NCBI GenBank assembly: GCA_026400595.1
Contig: JAPLOT010000324.1
Location: 1-18,156, forward strand
DNA from: Alphaproteobacteria bacterium
GTDB lineage: Bacteria > Pseudomonadota > Alphaproteobacteria > Rhizobiales > Aestuariivirgaceae
DNA length: 18,156 bases
Direction: 5' to 3'
Shown: positions 6,913 to 13,623 of the stretch, piece by piece
How the letters are laid out: every line of letters begins with the position of its first letter
How positions within the stretch are numbered: the first letter of the stretch is position 1
Program-made: the position numbers and the translations under genes
The notes under the pieces: generated by a model
Told to the model about the DNA's origin: nothing
Databases searched by the model: none
The model's input: only the letters and a program-made list of their open reading frames with translations

Positions 6913-8715
6913 ATGACCGATACCGCCCACATCCGGAATTTCTCCATCATCGCCCATATCGACCACGGCAAGTCCACGCTGGCCGACCGGTTGATTCAGC
7001 TCTGCGGCGCCGTGTCCGACCGCGAGATGGTGAACCAGATCCTCGACTCGATGGATCTCGAGCGGGAACGCGGCATCACCATCAAGGCCAATACGGTGCG
7101 CCTCGACTACAAGGCCCGCAATGGCGAGAATTACGTCCTGAACCTGATCGACACGCCCGGTCACGTCGACTTCGCCTACGAAGTCTCGCGATCGCTGGCC
7201 GCCTGCGAGGGCTCGCTCCTCGTGGTCGACGCCTCGCAGGGCGTCGAGGCCCAGACGCTTGCGAATGTCTACCAGGCCATCAACAACAACCATGAGATCG
7301 TGCCCGTCCTCAACAAGGTCGATCTGCCCGCCGCCGATCCGGACCGCGTGCGCCAGCAGATCGAGGACGTGATCGGCATCGATGCCTCGGATGCGATTCC
7401 GATCTCGGCCAAGACCGGTGTGGGCGTGCCCGATGTGCTGGAAGCCATCGTGCACCGCCTGCCGGCACCCAAGGGCGACCGCAACGCGCCGCTCAAGGCC
7501 CTTCTCGTCGACAGCTGGTACGACAGCTACCTCGGCGTCGTGGTGCTGGTGCGCATCATCGATGGCGTGATGAAGAAGGGGCAGAAGGTGAAGCTGGTCT
7601 CCACCAATGCCGTCTACCAGCTTGACCGCGTCGGCGTCTCGCGCCCCAAGCGCGAAATGGTGGACGAGCTCGGGCCCGGCGAAATCGGCTTCTTCACCGC
7701 CTCGATCAAGCAGGTGGCGGATACGCGCGTCGGCGATACCGTGGTCGAGGACAAGGCCCAGGCCGTCACGCCGCTCCCCGGCTTCCGCCCGGCCCAGTCG
7801 GTGGTCTTCGCGGGCTTCTTCCCCGTCGATGCGGCACGTTTCGAGGACCTGCGCGACGCCATGGGCAAGCTTCGCCTGAACGACGCGAGCTTCTCCTACG
7901 ACATGGAAACCTCTGCCGCGCTCGGCTTTGGATTCCGCTGCGGCTTTCTCGGCCTGCTTCACCTCGAGATCATCCGTGAGCGGATCGAACGTGAGTTCAA
8001 CGTCGACATCATCACCACCGCGCCATCGGTCATCTACAAGGTGAACATGCGCGACGGCGCCCAGATCGAGCTGCACAATCCGGTCGATCTTCCGGACCAG
8101 ACGCTGATCCTGTCGATCGAGGAGCCCTGGATCGAGGCCACCATCCTGGTGCCGGACGAGTATCTCGGTGCCATTCTCAAGCTCTGCGAGGACCGCCGCG
8201 GCCGCCAGAAGCAGCTCACCTATGCCGGTGCACGCGCCATGCTGGTCTACGAGCTTCCGCTCAACGAAGTGGTTTTCGACTTCTACGACCGGCTCAAGTC
8301 GGTGTCGCGTGGCTATGCGTCCTTCGACTACAAGATGATCGGCTACGAAGAGGGCGATCTCGTGCGGCTTGCCATCCTGGTGAATTCCGAACCGGTCGAT
8401 GCGCTCGCCATGATCGTGCACCGGGCCCGCGCCGAGCAGCGTGGCCGGGTCATGTGCGAGAAACTCAAGGACCTCATTCCCCGCCATATGTTCCAGATCC
8501 CGATTCAGGCGGCGATCGGCGGCAAGATCGTGGCGCGCGAAACCCTCTCGGCGCTGCGCAAGGACGTCACCGCGAAGTGCTACGGCGGCGACATCAGCCG
8601 AAAGCGCAAGCTCCTCGACAAGCAGAAAGAAGGCAAGAAGAAGATGCGGCAGTTCGGCAAGGTCGAAATCCCGCAGGAGGCCTTCATCTCGGCCCTCAAG
8701 ATGGACGAGAACTGA
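6913..8715 (+). CDS. lepA: elongation factor 4 (LepA), ribosome back-translocase GTPase
   Basis: The 600-residue length is exactly that of LepA. G-domain motifs are clear: G1 AHIDHGKS (14-21), switch I ERGITIK (52-58), G3 DTPGH (80-84) and G4 NKVD (134-137). The C-terminal part has the LepA-specific region, including KLKDLIPRHMF and the basic GGDISRKRKLLDKQKEGKKK stretch that contacts tRNA and ribosome. LepA acts on stalled ribosomes and affects initiation and elongation under stress. Switch I reads KANTVRL where I would expect a Gln in most LepA proteins (KAQ), a small departure. The ribosome-binding site is weak. It follows the LacI-family gene by 60 bases and overlaps the convergent PAP2 gene by 20 bases at its 3' end. 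Confidence 0.97.
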   Translation: MTDTAHIRNFSIIAHIDHGKSTLADRLIQLCGAVSDREMVNQILDSMDLERERGITIKANTVRLDYKARNGENYVLNLIDTPGHVDFAYEVSRSLAACEGSLLVVDASQGVEAQTLANVYQAINNNHEIVPVLNKVDLPAADPDRVRQQIEDVIGIDASDAIPISAKTGVGVPDVLEAIVHRLPAPKGDRNAPLKALLVDSWYDSYLGVVVLVRIIDGVMKKGQKVKLVSTNAVYQLDRVGVSRPKREMVDELGPGEIGFFTASIKQVADTRVGDTVVEDKAQAVTPLPGFRPAQSVVFAGFFPVDAARFEDLRDAMGKLRLNDASFSYDMETSAALGFGFRCGFLGLLHLEIIRERIEREFNVDIITTAPSVIYKVNMRDGAQIELHNPVDLPDQTLILSIEEPWIEATILVPDEYLGAILKLCEDRRGRQKQLTYAGARAMLVYELPLNEVVFDFYDRLKSVSRGYASFDYKMIGYEEGDLVRLAILVNSEPVDALAMIVHRARAEQRGRVMCEKLKDLIPRHMFQIPIQAAIGGKIVARETLSALRKDVTAKCYGGDISRKRKLLDKQKEGKKKMRQFGKVEIPQEAFISALKMDEN

Positions 8716-9808
8716 AGCGCCGCTTCACCCACCAGCCTGACGCCTTCCAGCAGGACAGCGCAATGACTGCGCCGAGATAGCCATCAACGGCATAGTGCCA
8801 GCTCAGCATCACCGATCCGATCAGGATGACCGCCGAGAAGATGCTGGTGAACCAGATCAGCCAGCGCTTGCCTGATGCCACTGCGCAGCAGATGAACAGC
8901 ACCGTCGTCGCCACGTGCATCGACGGCATGGCAGAGACTCCTTCGACGTCGCCGAAGCCCGCCATGTGGCTCTGCCATAGCAGCGCCTGGGTCGGCACCG
9001 CCCAGATCGGATAGATGGTGTTGGCGTGGGCCAGATAGGCATTGAGACCGGCATAGGGGTCGGGGCCATCGACGACGAAGCCGTAGAAGCAGGGACCCGC
9101 CGAGGACAGAAGCGTGCCAATCACGCAGGTGCCAATGAGCCAGGTCAGGAGATAGGCGGTGAGGTATTGCTGGCGGAGCGCCGTATCCCGCTTGCGGAAG
9201 CCCTGCCACATGAAGAAGGCCATCATCACCACAAACCACATGTTGTAGGTGATGTTCAGCACGAAGGTCACCGGCGGATACTGCAGAAGCGGCGCCAGTA
9301 TCTCGTGTGGCAGCAATCCGAAGTGCAGGAACCTGTCGAGCTCCATGAAGCTCTGGTCCCAGGAAAAGGGCACAGTGATGGGAATGTTCTTCTTGATGGT
9401 CATGAAGCCCACGAAGAAGACGCCGTTGATGATGAAGGCATGGATCGTGTTGGACACTCGCCCGGGGGCCAGGATGTCGTCCAGCAGACGCGAGGTCAGT
9501 GCGCGGGTCGGACTCCCCGCATAGCCGGTCCACCACAGGCGGATGAAGTCCCCGGCCAGCCACAGCATGATGAAGAGGAACAGGAAGGCGAAGGTCGACC
9601 CGCCGACGATCGACACGAGGCCAAAGGACAGGGGCACGCCCAGCCACAGGCTCTGCAGCAGGCCGATCAGATAGGTGCCGATGGCGATGACATAGAGCGC
9701 TGCATGCGTCCGGACTCCGAGAGCCAGGGTCCGGAGCGTCTCGATCGCGCGGTGGCCAAGCCTCAGTGAACCGGTCCCGGCATGTGCGCTGTAGGTCGTG
9801 GAATTCAT
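8696..9808 (-). CDS. PAP2-superfamily membrane phosphatase, Aur1/inositol phosphotransferase-like
   Basis: This 370-residue integral membrane protein has several hydrophobic segments (about 35-60, 65-88, 122-138, 180-200, 215-235, 300-312, 318-336 and 340-356). Near the C-terminus the PAP2 motifs are present: SAMPSMHVA (292-300, His298) and SWHYAVDGYLG (336-346, His338 and Asp342), the catalytic histidines and aspartate of the family. The spacing and the unusually long N-terminal membrane part match the Aur1/Ipt1-like branch, not short undecaprenyl-phosphate phosphatases. It probably hydrolyses or transfers phosphate head groups on a lipid in the inner membrane; the substrate is unknown. The stop lies inside the end of lepA. 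AGAGGA lies about 10 bases before the ATG. Confidence 0.83.
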   Translation of the reverse strand: MNSTTYSAHAGTGSLRLGHRAIETLRTLALGVRTHAALYVIAIGTYLIGLLQSLWLGVPLSFGLVSIVGGSTFAFLFLFIMLWLAGDFIRLWWTGYAGSPTRALTSRLLDDILAPGRVSNTIHAFIINGVFFVGFMTIKKNIPITVPFSWDQSFMELDRFLHFGLLPHEILAPLLQYPPVTFVLNITYNMWFVVMMAFFMWQGFRKRDTALRQQYLTAYLLTWLIGTCVIGTLLSSAGPCFYGFVVDGPDPYAGLNAYLAHANTIYPIWAVPTQALLWQSHMAGFGDVEGVSAMPSMHVATTVLFICCAVASGKRWLIWFTSIFSAVILIGSVMLSWHYAVDGYLGAVIALSCWKASGWWVKRRFSSRPS

Positions 9809-9896
9809 GGTCCCGTCATCCTCTTTGGCCGGAACTATCCGAGGAGCAGGGTTAAGTTCAGGTTGTGAGGAACGCGCAAGCTGAACTGGACCACAT

Positions 9897-9913
9897 TTTA
9901 GAATTATTCTAAG
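9897..9913. promoter_or_regulatory. ICE box (Irr-binding site) before mbfA
   Basis: TTTAGAATTATTCTAAG matches the published iron control element consensus TTTRGAAYNRTTCYAAA at all but the last base. A -10-like TAGAAT (9899-9904) lies inside it, so a bound Irr would cover the promoter. Irr-mediated repression of mbfA under low iron or low haem is established in Bradyrhizobium and Agrobacterium; its operation here is inferred from the motif and the downstream gene. Confidence 0.85.
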
Positions 9914-9955
9914 GTTAAGGCATCGTTTCGGCGGCAGCGAAAGACAGGATTGAAC

Positions 9956-10912
9956 TTGAAGAGTTTTTCAGACCTCACAGAACAGGAATTGCTGGCCCTC
10001 GCGATCTCCAGCGAGGACGACGATGCCCGCGCCTATGCCGGATTTGCCAATTCGCTCATGGATCTCTACCCGGCCTCGGCGAAGGTCTTCATGGAAATGG
10101 CGGAGGAGGAGCATCAGCACCGCCGCTGGCTCACCGACCTCTATCAGAAGAAGTTCGGCGATTTCGTACCGCTCATTCGCCGCGGCGACATCCAGGGCTT
10201 TGTCCGCCACAAGCCGGCCTGGACCATTGGCAAGATGAACATCGAGGAAATGCGGCAGCGCGCCGAGGTCATTGAGCTCGAGAATTACCGATTTTACAAG
10301 CAGGCGGCCGAGCGCTCAAGCGATCCACAAGTTCGCAAGCTGCTGCTCGATCTCGCCGAGGCCGAGAAGGGTCACGAATCGCTGGCTGTCAAACTCGGAT
10401 TCGAGCATCTGACGGCCGACGCCAAGATCGAGGAACACGAGGCGAAACGCCGGCTCTTCCTGCTGCAGGTGATTCAGCCAGGTCTTGTCGGCCTGATGGA
10501 TGGCTCGGTGTCGACGCTCGCACCGCTTTTCGCCGCAGCCTTTGCGACAGGCGACACCTGGCAGACCTTTCTCGTCGGCCTTGCCGCTTCGATCGGTGCC
10601 GGCATCTCGATGGGGCTCGCAGAAGGACTCTCGGATGACGGCAAGCTCACCGGGCGCGGCCATCCGCTGATTCGCGGCCTTGCCGCCGGGTTGATGACCA
10701 CGGCGGGCGGCCTTGGCCACACGCTTCCCTACCTCATTCCCGATTTCCAGCTTGCCACCTGGATCGCCATCGTCGTCGTCTTCTTCGAACTCTGGGCGAT
10801 TTCCTGGATCCGCTACAAGTACATGGACACGCCATTTCTCAAGGCGGCCTTCCAGATCGCGGTGGGCGGATTCCTCGTGTTCCTCACCGGAATTCTGATC
10901 GGCAGTGCCTGA
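9956..10912 (+). CDS. mbfA: membrane-bound ferritin MbfA (ferritin-like + VIT domain iron exporter)
   Basis: The protein has an N-terminal ferritin-like (erythrin) domain (about 1-160) followed by a VIT1/CCC1-type membrane domain (about 165-318). In the ferritin part, SSEDDDARAY, EMAEEEHQHRRW, EVIELENYRFY and AEAEKGHE carry the acidic and His iron ligands on successive helices. The VIT part opens with QPGLVGLMDGSVSTLAPLFA and contains further hydrophobic helices. MbfA homologues export iron from the cytosol and protect against iron and peroxide stress. I place the start at TTG 9956, giving MKSFSDL and 318 residues, because ACAGGA lies at correct spacing and homologues begin this way; an in-frame TTG at 9950 is too close to that site. 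The ICE box 43 bases upstream supports the call. Confidence 0.93.
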   Translation: MKSFSDLTEQELLALAISSEDDDARAYAGFANSLMDLYPASAKVFMEMAEEEHQHRRWLTDLYQKKFGDFVPLIRRGDIQGFVRHKPAWTIGKMNIEEMRQRAEVIELENYRFYKQAAERSSDPQVRKLLLDLAEAEKGHESLAVKLGFEHLTADAKIEEHEAKRRLFLLQVIQPGLVGLMDGSVSTLAPLFAAAFATGDTWQTFLVGLAASIGAGISMGLAEGLSDDGKLTGRGHPLIRGLAAGLMTTAGGLGHTLPYLIPDFQLATWIAIVVVFFELWAISWIRYKYMDTPFLKAAFQIAVGGFLVFLTGILIGSA

Positions 10913-10933
10913 CGCCCGCCGCTGCCGGCGTCA
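10910..10933. terminator. hairpin spanning both stop codons of convergent genes
   Basis: TGACGCC (10910-10916) and GGCGTCA (10927-10933) form a 7-bp stem with a 10-base loop. The first arm begins with the TGA stop of mbfA and the second ends with the TGA stop of the minus-strand TadE-like gene, so one palindrome serves as the end of both genes. No T-tract follows on either strand, so it would be at most a weak bidirectional terminator or an mRNA 3'-end stabiliser. Confidence 0.4.
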
Positions 10934-11482
10934 GCAGCCTGTGCAGGCGAGCGTTGTCGACTGGCGTGGCCGAAGCGCGATCTGCTCGCTCAGCGTGAAG
11001 CTGGTGGCGCCCAGAATGGCCTTGCCGAGGAACGACGCGACATAGGGCGAATAGTTCATGCAGACCACGGTGACGATCAGATCGTTGTTGTCGGTCATCA
11101 GGTCCGACATGCCAGTCGTGCTCGGTGCCGCGCAGGCCGTTCCGCCCGTGCTCGACTTCTTCCACTGATTGGTGATCGTCCCCGAGACATTGCGATACTG
11201 GTAGATGTCGATGCGCACGTCGTCGAGGTTGGTCGGCGACATCACGAGTTCGACGGCATCGAAGTAGTCGTTCATCGCCGAAGCGGTCACCGTCGTCGAG
11301 TTCTGCGTCACCAGATCGGCAACCACGCTAGTGGAGTAAGTGATCTTGCGATTGAACGAAATCATCGCCGTAAGGTCGATCAGGCCGAAGTAGAGAAACA
11401 GCAGAAACGGCATGATGAATGCCATCTCGATGGCGGCAACGCCGCGGACATCCTTGCGAAACCGGTTGAGCTTGATGAACAT
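10931..11482 (-). CDS. TadE/TadG-family minor pseudopilin
   Basis: This 183-residue protein has a short basic leader, then the prepilin-like processing site RG|VAAIE with Glu at +5 after Gly14, then a hydrophobic helix (FIMPFLLFLYFGLIDLTAMI, about 22-41) and a soluble periplasmic C-terminal domain with Cys residues near positions 113, 142 and the C-terminus. That is the layout of TadE/F-type pseudopilins, which are cut by the TadV/CpaA peptidase and needed for Flp pilus assembly. It lies 14 bases downstream of a second such gene on the same strand, surely one operon. The TadE versus TadG label cannot be settled by eye. Confidence 0.82.
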   Translation of the reverse strand: MFIKLNRFRKDVRGVAAIEMAFIMPFLLFLYFGLIDLTAMISFNRKITYSTSVVADLVTQNSTTVTASAMNDYFDAVELVMSPTNLDDVRIDIYQYRNVSGTITNQWKKSSTGGTACAAPSTTGMSDLMTDNNDLIVTVVCMNYSPYVASFLGKAILGATSFTLSEQIALRPRQSTTLACTGC

Positions 11483-11496
11483 GCCGGGCTCTCCGA

Positions 11497-12060
11497 TCAG
11501 AAGGGTTCGTTGCGGAAAATCGCGACGGCCTGAAGCCTGCGCGCTTTGTTGTCATCGATATTCCCGAGAAAATCCATGAAGGGGAACACAAAGTCCCAGT
11601 CATAGGTGGCGATCACGGTGGAAGCTGCCTGGCGGCCGCCGGGCGTGAAGACCACGGCATAGGGATTGCCGTTGACCGGGCCGATGGCGATTGGGCTGGG
11701 AACCAGTGTGTCAAGTGCCGAGAACGACGTCGAGCTGTTCACATAGACCGTGACCTTGCTGTCGCAGTCGACGATGATGTTCACGTTCTCGCAGATCTTC
11801 TCCTTGAACTGCGTTGCGGTCATCGTCGTCGTGCCGGTCGAGCTTGTGACCTGGCCGGTGCGCACCATGCGCCCCGCCTCCTGCACCGAATTCTGCAGCA
11901 CATACTCTGTAAACAGAAGAAGTCCGGTTTCGCAGGTGCAACCCAGAACGTAGAAGAAAGGACCGGCGACGAGCGCGAATTCGACGGCGGCAGACCCGTC
12001 CTCCGACTTGCCGTACCGGCCGGACTTTCGCGTGATCCGGCGCTTCAACCAACCCCACAT
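11497..12060 (-). CDS. TadE/TadG-family minor pseudopilin
   Basis: This 187-residue protein from ATG 12060 has a basic N-terminus, then the processing-type sequence EDG|SAAVE (Gly22, Glu27 at +5), a hydrophobic helix to about residue 55 and a periplasmic domain with Cys residues. The start at MWGWLKRR is chosen over an in-frame upstream start at 12129 because TTGGGAG lies at proper distance and the longer form would add a non-homologous leader. It precedes the other pseudopilin gene in the same minus-strand operon and together they probably supply minor subunits of the tad pilus encoded on the other strand. Confidence 0.82.
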   Translation of the reverse strand: MWGWLKRRITRKSGRYGKSEDGSAAVEFALVAGPFFYVLGCTCETGLLLFTEYVLQNSVQEAGRMVRTGQVTSSTGTTTMTATQFKEKICENVNIIVDCDSKVTVYVNSSTSFSALDTLVPSPIAIGPVNGNPYAVVFTPGGRQAASTVIATYDWDFVFPFMDFLGNIDDNKARRLQAVAIFRNEPF

Positions 12061-12121
12061 GATATTCTCCCAAGAGAAGGGCGCCGCGCACAGCCGCCGC
12101 CCACTCGCAATTGCATCCAGT

Positions 12122-12151
12122 CTTATCAATGAGGGCTTTCTGCCTTGTGAA
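12122..12151 (-). promoter_or_regulatory. candidate promoter of the tadE-like operon
   Basis: On the minus strand TTCACA (12151 to 12146, five of six consensus bases) and GATAAG (12127 to 12122, four of six) are separated by 18 bases. This gives a leader of about 55-60 bases before the ATG at 12060. Assigned by eye from consensus similarity only. Confidence 0.4.
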
Positions 12152-12195
12152 AAACTTCAGTAAAATTTTAATTGTTTGCCGTGCCGCAAACGGAA

Positions 12196-12219
12196 ACGGG
12201 CCCCGTCCCAGGGGCCCGT
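12196..12219 (-). terminator. rho-independent-type hairpin after the N0-domain pilus gene
   Basis: ACGGGCCCC (12196-12204) pairs perfectly with GGGGCCCGT (12211-12219) across a 6-base loop. On the minus strand it lies 25 bases past the stop at 12245 and is followed by the T-rich TTCCGTTT, so it most likely terminates that gene and separates it from the pseudopilin operon. Confidence 0.75.
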
Positions 12220-12244
12220 GTGCATGTTTGTCGATAGCGGTGGA

Positions 12245-12739
12245 TCAGTTGGTCGGCGCCGGACCGTCGGGCGCATTGGGGGCCTCGCCCTCGCGCTGGC
12301 CCAGGGCAATGGCATTGCGCTTCTGCTGCTGCTTGGCGACGGCGTCGTAATAGGCGGGGTTGTCGCCGATCTTCAGCGTCGTTTCGCATTCGGGAGCGCA
12401 GACATATGTATAGGATGCACCGGCTTTGAAGACCTGGATGTCGTTGTCGGCGCCTGACTGTACCGTCACATCGAGGTCGGCAAGCTGGCCGCCATTCTCA
12501 TCCAGCATGAGGATATTGGTGGTCCCGTAGGAGCGGGCGTGCAGATAGACCTGGTCGCCCTGGATGGTGACGTCCGCGATGCTGGGGTTGCCGACGATCA
12601 CGGTACCGGGCGGACGCGCGACGGTCATGACCTGGGTGTAGTCGAGCTTCACGACGAGCGGCTGCCCGGCTTGTGACGCGGCTGGCACCAGCGCGAGAAG
12701 GCCGAAGATCAGTCCCGGTAGGCTGCTGCGTATGGTCAT
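12245..12739 (-). CDS. stand-alone secretin-N0-like pilus assembly protein
   Basis: This 164-residue secreted protein has a signal peptide (about 1-24, ending ASQAG) and then a pilus-formation N-terminal domain: LVVKLDYTQVMTVARPPGTV, IVGNPSIADVTIQGDQVYL and GTTNILMLDENGGQLADLDV. The same pattern (IVGDPAVVDVVI ... TNVFFFDENGNQILSMDIDV) occurs in the N-terminal part of CpaC encoded in this window, so the two are paralogous in that domain. After it come a two-Cys segment (YVCAPECETTLKIGD), a DNPAYYDAV segment and a low-complexity Pro/Ala tail. There is no secretin barrel. It probably acts in the periplasm with the tad secretin. It is transcribed away from flp and has its own terminator. The GGAG ribosome site is about 11 bases before the ATG. 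Confidence 0.82.
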   Translation of the reverse strand: MTIRSSLPGLIFGLLALVPAASQAGQPLVVKLDYTQVMTVARPPGTVIVGNPSIADVTIQGDQVYLHARSYGTTNILMLDENGGQLADLDVTVQSGADNDIQVFKAGASYTYVCAPECETTLKIGDNPAYYDAVAKQQQKRNAIALGQREGEAPNAPDGPAPTN

Positions 12740-13283
12740 GATGGTGATTTCTCCGAGAAACAGTTGTGGACGCCGTTCGGTGACAGTCCGCCATTGCCCG
12801 TATTTGACCTTTGAATGGTGAATCTTCCCTTAAGCCCGGGCCCGCTTCGCCACAGGCGGCCGCTGACGACTGCAAACGGCGCGAACGGGTTATGCTCCGT
12901 GTCGAATAGATTTGGGTGCGGCGAGAAACGGCTGACATGCGGTGAAGAGTTACGTTCGACACAGCGGCGTATTCAGCCTTCGCGTTCCGCAACATTATTG
13001 GAGAGTTGCTCAAGTATATACTGTATCCGCCAAGTTGAAATTCAGTGCGAGGTTGTAGAAAAACGAATAATTTACCGAGATATTCAGAAATCGGTAAAGT
13101 TGTATCCAACAAATACTGAATTAGTTAACCAGTATGGTGTCAAACTGGCAGGACATGGAAACATGAGCCCCTTGTTTACTTGCCATTAAATCGCCCGGTC
13201 TAGTGTTGCGCCATGGTTCAGTACACGGCGCGCTAGGCACCGTCAGACGTGAACCAGGTGCTGAAAACATAATGGAGTTTCAA
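12740..13283. promoter_or_regulatory. divergent regulatory gap between pilus genes, repeat-rich
   Basis: No convincing gene lies in this 544-base gap. Its left part is GC-rich; 13000-13180 is AT-rich. It holds several inverted repeats: GTGTCGAA/TTCGACAC (12899-12906 and 12955-12962), the 10-bp palindrome AGTATATACT (13013-13022), TTTACCGA/TCGGTAAA (13071-13098) and ATACTG/CAGTAT (13113-13135). A partial CtrA-like element, TTAA-N7-TTCA on the minus strand, is at 12833 to 12819, about 80 bases before the minus-strand pilus gene. TTGCCA (13180-13185) could be a -35 box for flp, but no good -10 follows at standard spacing. I infer promoter and operator sequences for both directions. Confidence 0.45.
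13071..13098. repeat. 8-bp inverted repeat with 20-bp period upstream of flp
   Basis: TTTACCGA (13071-13078) and TCGGTAAA (13091-13098) are perfect inverted arms with a 12-base AT-rich spacer. The half-site centres are 20 bp apart, two helical turns, as expected for a dimeric DNA-binding regulator. As RNA the arms could also form a stem with a 12-base loop. It lies about 185 bases upstream of the flp start. Confidence 0.5.
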
Positions 13284-13463
13284 ATGACCAAGTTTGTGCG
13301 CTTTGTGAAGGACGAGTCTGGTGCAACGGCCATCGAGTACGGCCTGATCGCCGCCGCGATGGGCGTTGCTCTCATCGCCTCCTTGCCCTTCCTTGCCGGC
13401 GCCATCTCCGGCAAGTTCCAGTCGCTCGCCACGGCGATCTCGAACGGCGTTCCTGGGAACTAA
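13284..13463 (+). CDS. Flp-family type IVb pilin
   Basis: This 59-residue protein is the major subunit of the tad pilus. After a short basic leader (MTKFVRFVKDESG) comes the Flp cleavage motif G|ATAIEYGLIAA: cleavage after Gly13, Glu18 at +5 and Tyr19 at +6, followed by the hydrophobic helix to about residue 41 and a short C-terminal tail. The ATG at 13284 is preferred over an ATG four codons upstream because GGAG (13274-13277) sits six bases before it. It is transcribed separately from the cpa genes, with a strong terminator directly after it, as expected for a pilin needed in large amounts. It equals pilA in Caulobacter naming. Confidence 0.93.
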   Translation: MTKFVRFVKDESGATAIEYGLIAAAMGVALIASLPFLAGAISGKFQSLATAISNGVPGN

Positions 13464-13503
13464 GTCGATAGGCCGTAAGGCCTGACAGTCTTCGATCTAG
13501 GAC

Positions 13504-13535
13504 ATCCACCGGGCCCCAGGCCCGGTGGATTTCTT
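13504..13535 (+). terminator. rho-independent terminator of the flp pilin gene
   Basis: ATCCACCGGGCC (13504-13515) pairs perfectly with GGCCCGGTGGAT (13519-13530) around a 3-base loop, and TTCTTT follows directly. This 12-bp GC-rich stem with a T-run 40 bases past the flp stop is a textbook intrinsic terminator and should separate abundant pilin mRNA from the downstream cpa operon. Confidence 0.92.
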
Positions 13536-13558
13536 TATGGGAAGCGAGCTGTGCACGG

Positions 13559-13573
13559 TTAACCCGCCCTTAA
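13559..13573 (+). promoter_or_regulatory. CtrA box before cpaA
   Basis: TTAACCCGCCCTTAA is an exact TTAA-N7-TTAA match to the CtrA binding consensus of alphaproteobacteria, 50 bases before the cpaA ATG. CtrA controls pilus genes in Caulobacter; control of this operon is inferred from the motif and its position. Confidence 0.7.
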
Positions 13574-13592
13574 TGATGGCCATGTGAGGCTG

Positions 13593-13622
13593 TGGAATCC
13601 CCAATTGCGCCTGTGGATTCCA
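13593..13622 (+). promoter_or_regulatory. stem-loop abutting the cpaA start codon
   Basis: TGGAATCC (13593-13600) and GGATTCCA (13615-13622) are perfect inverted arms with a 14-base loop, ending one base before the ATG at 13624. No Shine-Dalgarno sequence is visible between the hairpin and the ATG, so the structure may shape translation of cpaA. The two arms also form an imperfect direct repeat (CTGTGGAATCC and CTGTGGATTCC). Confidence 0.4.
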
Positions 13623-13623
13623 G

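Noticed and set aside
6895..8487. 530-codon minus-strand frame opposite lepA
   Set aside because: It lies wholly under a complete lepA with every GTPase motif; composition fits an antisense shadow.
12899..12962. GTGTCGAA/TTCGACAC inverted repeat in the pilus gap
   Set aside because: The arms are perfect but 48 bases apart with nothing conserved between them; an 8-bp match over this distance is not strong enough to call a site on its own.
13141..13160. Possible sigma-54 promoter (TGGCAGG) upstream of flp
   Set aside because: The -24-like half is present but the required GC of the -12 element is missing at the correct spacing.
12815..13189. 124-codon plus-strand frame in the pilus intergenic gap
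   Set aside because: No ribosome site, no family features, and it crosses the AT-rich repeat block and the likely promoter sequences; better explained as chance.
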